From Deferrisoma camini S3R1 (GTDB taxonomy: Bacteria; Desulfobacterota; Deferrisomatia; Deferrisomatales; Deferrisomataceae): DNA of 64,000 nt. The notes under the pieces were generated by a model. That model did no database searches, was not told the DNA's origin, and saw nothing but the letters and a program-made list of their open reading frames with translations. Position 1 is the stretch's first letter; each line of letters opens with the position of its first letter. Both the position numbers and the translations under genes were made by a program. The stretch covers positions 1,699,014 to 1,763,013 of the forward strand of contig NZ_JAFN01000001.1 in assembly GCF_000526155.1 (NCBI RefSeq), given 5' to 3'. Shown here piece after piece: positions 61,444 to 64,000 of this stretch.

Positions 61444-63879
61444 TCAGACCCCCAGGGCCTCGGCCACGGCCCGGGCCAGGTCGCGGCTGGCCACCGGCTT
61501 GAACAGCAGGGCCGATGCGCCCACCCCCGCCGCGGCCGACTCGTCCAGCGACTCGGAGTAGCCGGTGCACAGGACCACCGGGAGATCCGGCCTCACCTCC
61601 CGGATCCGCCGGCACAACTCGGTTCCCATCAGGCCCGGCATGGTCTGGTCCGTCACCACCAGGTCCCATTCCCCGGGGCCCGAGCGGACCAGATCGAGCG
61701 CCTCGGCCGGATCGGTCGTCCACCGGGTCCGGTAGCCCACCCCCTCCAGGACCGCTGCGGTGGCCTCGGCCACGGCGGGTTCGTCGTCCACCACCAGGAC
61801 CCGCTGGCCCGCGCCCCGGGCCCCCCCGTCCGGCCACGGGGCCCCACCGGCCCCTTCCTGCACCCCGGGGAGCCACACCGAGAAACGGGTCCCACGGCCC
61901 GGCCGGCTGTCCACCTCGACGGTGCCCCCCATGGCCTCCACCATGCCCCGGACGACGGCCAGCCCCAGCCCACTGCCCTGCCCCACCTCCTTGGTCGTGA
62001 AGTACGGCTCGAAGATCCGGGGCATCAGCTCCTCGGGGATGCCCGGCCCGTCGTCCTCCACCACGAGGAGCACCCCGTCCCGCTCCCCGCGCCGGGCCGG
62101 CTCCACGGCCACGGTGACCCGGCCCCCTGAGCCGCGCACGGCCTGGTAAGCGTTGGTGACCAGGTTCATCACCACCCGCTGGAGCCCCGCCGGGTCGGCC
62201 AGCACCGCACCCGCGGCCGGATCGATGCACTCCTCGATCTCGACGTTCGCCGGGATGGCCGCCCGCAGGAGCACCAGGGTGTCGGCCACGGCCCGGGCCG
62301 CGTCCACGGGCTGCCGGGGGCCCTCGGTCTTCCGGCAGAACGCCAACAGCTGGGCCACCACCTGCCGGGCCCGCTCCGAGGCCTCGAGGATCCGTTCCAG
62401 CCGCCTCCGCAGCTCGGGATCGGCCGGTCCCCGGCCCAGGGCCAGCTCGGCGTTGCCCAGCACCACGGCCAGGATGTTGTTGAAATCGTGGGCGATCCCC
62501 CCGGCCAGCGTGCCCACGGCCTCCATCTTCTGGGCCTCCCTCAGCCGGGCCTCGAGGGCCTTTCGCTCGGTGATGTCTGTGGACGTCTCGAGCCGCACCC
62601 ACCGACCGTCCACCCACCGGATGGCCCGGTCGCAGTTCAGGTAGAATCGACCGGTGACGGGGTTTCGTCCCTCCCACACCACCGTGGGGGCGGCCTCGCC
62701 GTCGGGGCCGACCAGGCGGGGGTTCGTGCAGTGGTCGCACGGGCCGTCCCGGTGACGGAATACCTCCCAGCACCGTCGCCCGACCGGATTGGTTCCGAAC
62801 GCCTCGCGCATGCGGGCGTTGGCGAACAGCACCTCGTGGGTCTCCATGTCGGCCACGAACACCAGTGCGTCCATGCCCTCGAGCACGGCGGTGAGGATCT
62901 GCCGCGCCGCCTCGGCGTCGGCCTCGGCTCGGCTCGTCCGGGCCAGGGCCCCCTCGAGCTCTGCCGTTCGCTCGCGGACCTGCCGCGAGAGCGAACGGTT
63001 CCACACGATGACCAGGGCGAACAGCAGCCCCACCGCGCCCACCACCCCGGCCGAGGTCCACCACACCTCCGGCCGGCGGTAGAAGGGCTTTCCGATCAAC
63101 CCGATCCAGCGGCGCTGCATCGCCTCCTGCTCGTCCGGGGGAATCGCGGCCAGCCCCTTGTCCAGGATGCGGGCCAGCTCGGGCCAGTCGCTGCGCACCC
63201 CGAACCGCAGGTTCCACTCGAACCCGGAGTAACCGGCCACCCGCAGGTTCGTGATGCCGAGCCGGCCGATGAAATAGGACGCCACGGCCAGGTCCACCAA
63301 CGCCGCGTCCGCCCGCCCCAGCGACACGGCTTGGAGCGCTTCGGGGTCGTCCCGGGTGGGAACGACCACCACCTCGGGATAGTTCTGCCGCACCCACCCC
63401 ACCGTGGCATACCCGGCGGGCACGGCCACGTGCATGCCGGCCATGTTGGCCAGCGTGAGGTCCCGGTCCAGGTCCTCACGGGTGAGGATCACCACGGGGA
63501 TCGTGATGTAGGGGCGGGTGAAGGCGAGGTACTCGTCGCGTTCGGGGGTCTGCTCGATCGCGGCCACCAGGTCGACCCGCCGATCCCGCAGTTTCTCGAG
63601 GATCTCCATCCAGTCCCCGCACGACTCCACCCGGATCCGGAACCCCAGCATCTCCTGGATGCGGGCCAGATAGTCCGCGGCCAGGCCGGCCGGCCTTCCG
63701 TCGCCGTCCACGAAGTCGATCGGGGCGTAGTTGGGGATGGGGCACCACCGCACCTGGCCCTCGTGGGCCTGGAGCCAGGCGCGCTCGTCGGGCGTGAGCA
63801 GGTCCGATGCGCCGGCCGGCGGGCACGCGAACATCCCTGCCAGCAGAAGAGCGGTGACCAGCCAACGTGTGCGGGCCAT
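61444..63879 (-). CDS. Hybrid sensor kinase with periplasmic binding domain, PAS and receiver
   Basis: An 811-residue protein. A signal (VTALLLAGMFACPPAGA) precedes one SBP_bac_3 binding domain (about 27-262, VRWCPIPNYAPIDFVDGDGR; DAALVDLAVASYFIGRLG). Then come a TM (about 276-296), a PAS domain with Cys residues (HRDGPCDHCTNP), HisKA (phospho-acceptor in GTLAGGIAHDFNNILA), HATPase (EDDGPGIPEELMPRIFEPYF; GSGLGLAVV) and a C-terminal receiver with Asp in LVVTDQTMPG. The ligand may be an amino acid or organic acid. The start has a GGGAGG site. No partner regulator is adjacent. Confidence 0.9.
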   Translation of the reverse strand: MARTRWLVTALLLAGMFACPPAGASDLLTPDERAWLQAHEGQVRWCPIPNYAPIDFVDGDGRPAGLAADYLARIQEMLGFRIRVESCGDWMEILEKLRDRRVDLVAAIEQTPERDEYLAFTRPYITIPVVILTREDLDRDLTLANMAGMHVAVPAGYATVGWVRQNYPEVVVVPTRDDPEALQAVSLGRADAALVDLAVASYFIGRLGITNLRVAGYSGFEWNLRFGVRSDWPELARILDKGLAAIPPDEQEAMQRRWIGLIGKPFYRRPEVWWTSAGVVGAVGLLFALVIVWNRSLSRQVRERTAELEGALARTSRAEADAEAARQILTAVLEGMDALVFVADMETHEVLFANARMREAFGTNPVGRRCWEVFRHRDGPCDHCTNPRLVGPDGEAAPTVVWEGRNPVTGRFYLNCDRAIRWVDGRWVRLETSTDITERKALEARLREAQKMEAVGTLAGGIAHDFNNILAVVLGNAELALGRGPADPELRRRLERILEASERARQVVAQLLAFCRKTEGPRQPVDAARAVADTLVLLRAAIPANVEIEECIDPAAGAVLADPAGLQRVVMNLVTNAYQAVRGSGGRVTVAVEPARRGERDGVLLVVEDDGPGIPEELMPRIFEPYFTTKEVGQGSGLGLAVVRGMVEAMGGTVEVDSRPGRGTRFSVWLPGVQEGAGGAPWPDGGARGAGQRVLVVDDEPAVAEATAAVLEGVGYRTRWTTDPAEALDLVRSGPGEWDLVVTDQTMPGLMGTELCRRIREVRPDLPVVLCTGYSESLDESAAAGVGASALLFKPVASRDLARAVAEALGV

Positions 63880-64000
63880 GGAAACCTCCCGGTCCCCGTT
63901 TCGACTGGGGTCGCGGAACTCTTGAAAAATCGGCGGGGAGAGCCGGTGCCGTTCTCAATCTATCACCGTTTCGGTCCTTGGCCATGTCGCGCTCCGCGCT

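Overview
The window is GC-rich bacterial chromosome, with high third-position GC in every real gene. It opens with the conserved nusA-infB-DUF503-rbfA-nrnA-truB-rpsO-pnp translation and RNA cluster. Gene content (sigma-54 enhancer-type regulation, Hcp, DUF302, YHS and Cu/metal efflux genes, many periplasmic and outer-membrane proteins) suggests a Gram-negative anaerobe or facultative anaerobe of the former Deltaproteobacteria (Desulfuromonadota-like). That placement is inference from gene content only. No rRNA, tRNA, CRISPR array or prophage was seen.

Layout: 0-9.5 kb, RNA/translation operons. 9.7-19.7 kb, a leftward copper-type RND efflux operon (two TolC-like genes, cusB, cusA, a PII-like gene, a Met-rich protein) preceded by a small HMA-domain protein. 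20.2-23.3 kb, a leftward DUF2318/ABC permease/ATPase operon headed by a secreted Cys-rich protein. 23.6-26.1 kb, a leftward NtrC-type response regulator and sensor kinase, with two divergent 48-codon secreted-peptide genes at 26.4-26.8 kb. 27.6-35.8 kb, a porin, a VCBS-like protein, an Asp-rich repeat lipoprotein with a 39-residue companion lipoprotein, a phosphorylation-dead receiver-like protein, PepSY-like, GerMN and GKF-repeat proteins. 36.4-41 kb, YHS protein, His-rich small protein and a CopA-type P-type ATPase. 41-41.9 kb, an MNT-HEPN pair. 41.9-45.2 kb, a leftward five-gene secreted/outer-membrane operon. 45.9-50.9 kb, Tat-exported multicopper oxidase, outer-membrane protein, orphan binding protein, DUF302. 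51-53 kb, a Mg-chelatase-like AAA/VWA pair. 53.2-53.9 kb, a PIN/RHH toxin-antitoxin pair. 54.2-64 kb, an unknown protein, hslO with a GAF kinase, an HD phosphohydrolase, hcp and a hybrid sensor kinase.

The most interesting signal is regulatory. Several metal-island units have GG-N10-GC sigma-54 promoter cores. At two of them (efflux operon; receiver-like gene) the core is preceded by two copies of a 14-base motif, consensus near GACTATTCTCCACT, whose starts are exactly 22 bases apart. A third 22-base pair lies ahead of the 45.2-kb operon, and a single weaker site lies ahead of the two secreted-peptide genes. With the NtrC-family regulator encoded in the middle of the region, this looks like one sigma-54 envelope or metal-stress regulon whose outputs include two undescribed, homologous 48-residue secreted CxC peptides ending in EAxDLVR.

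Intergenic DNA is rich in dispersed repeats: a roughly 190-bp element with terminal inverted repeats, two copies of a hairpin element with GGCCAC ends, an inverted 46-47-bp pair, and low-complexity CTAGGAGGCTGG-, GGTCGTCGGTC- and TCTAGTT-type tracts. One of these tracts supplies the C terminus and stop codon of the VWA gene.
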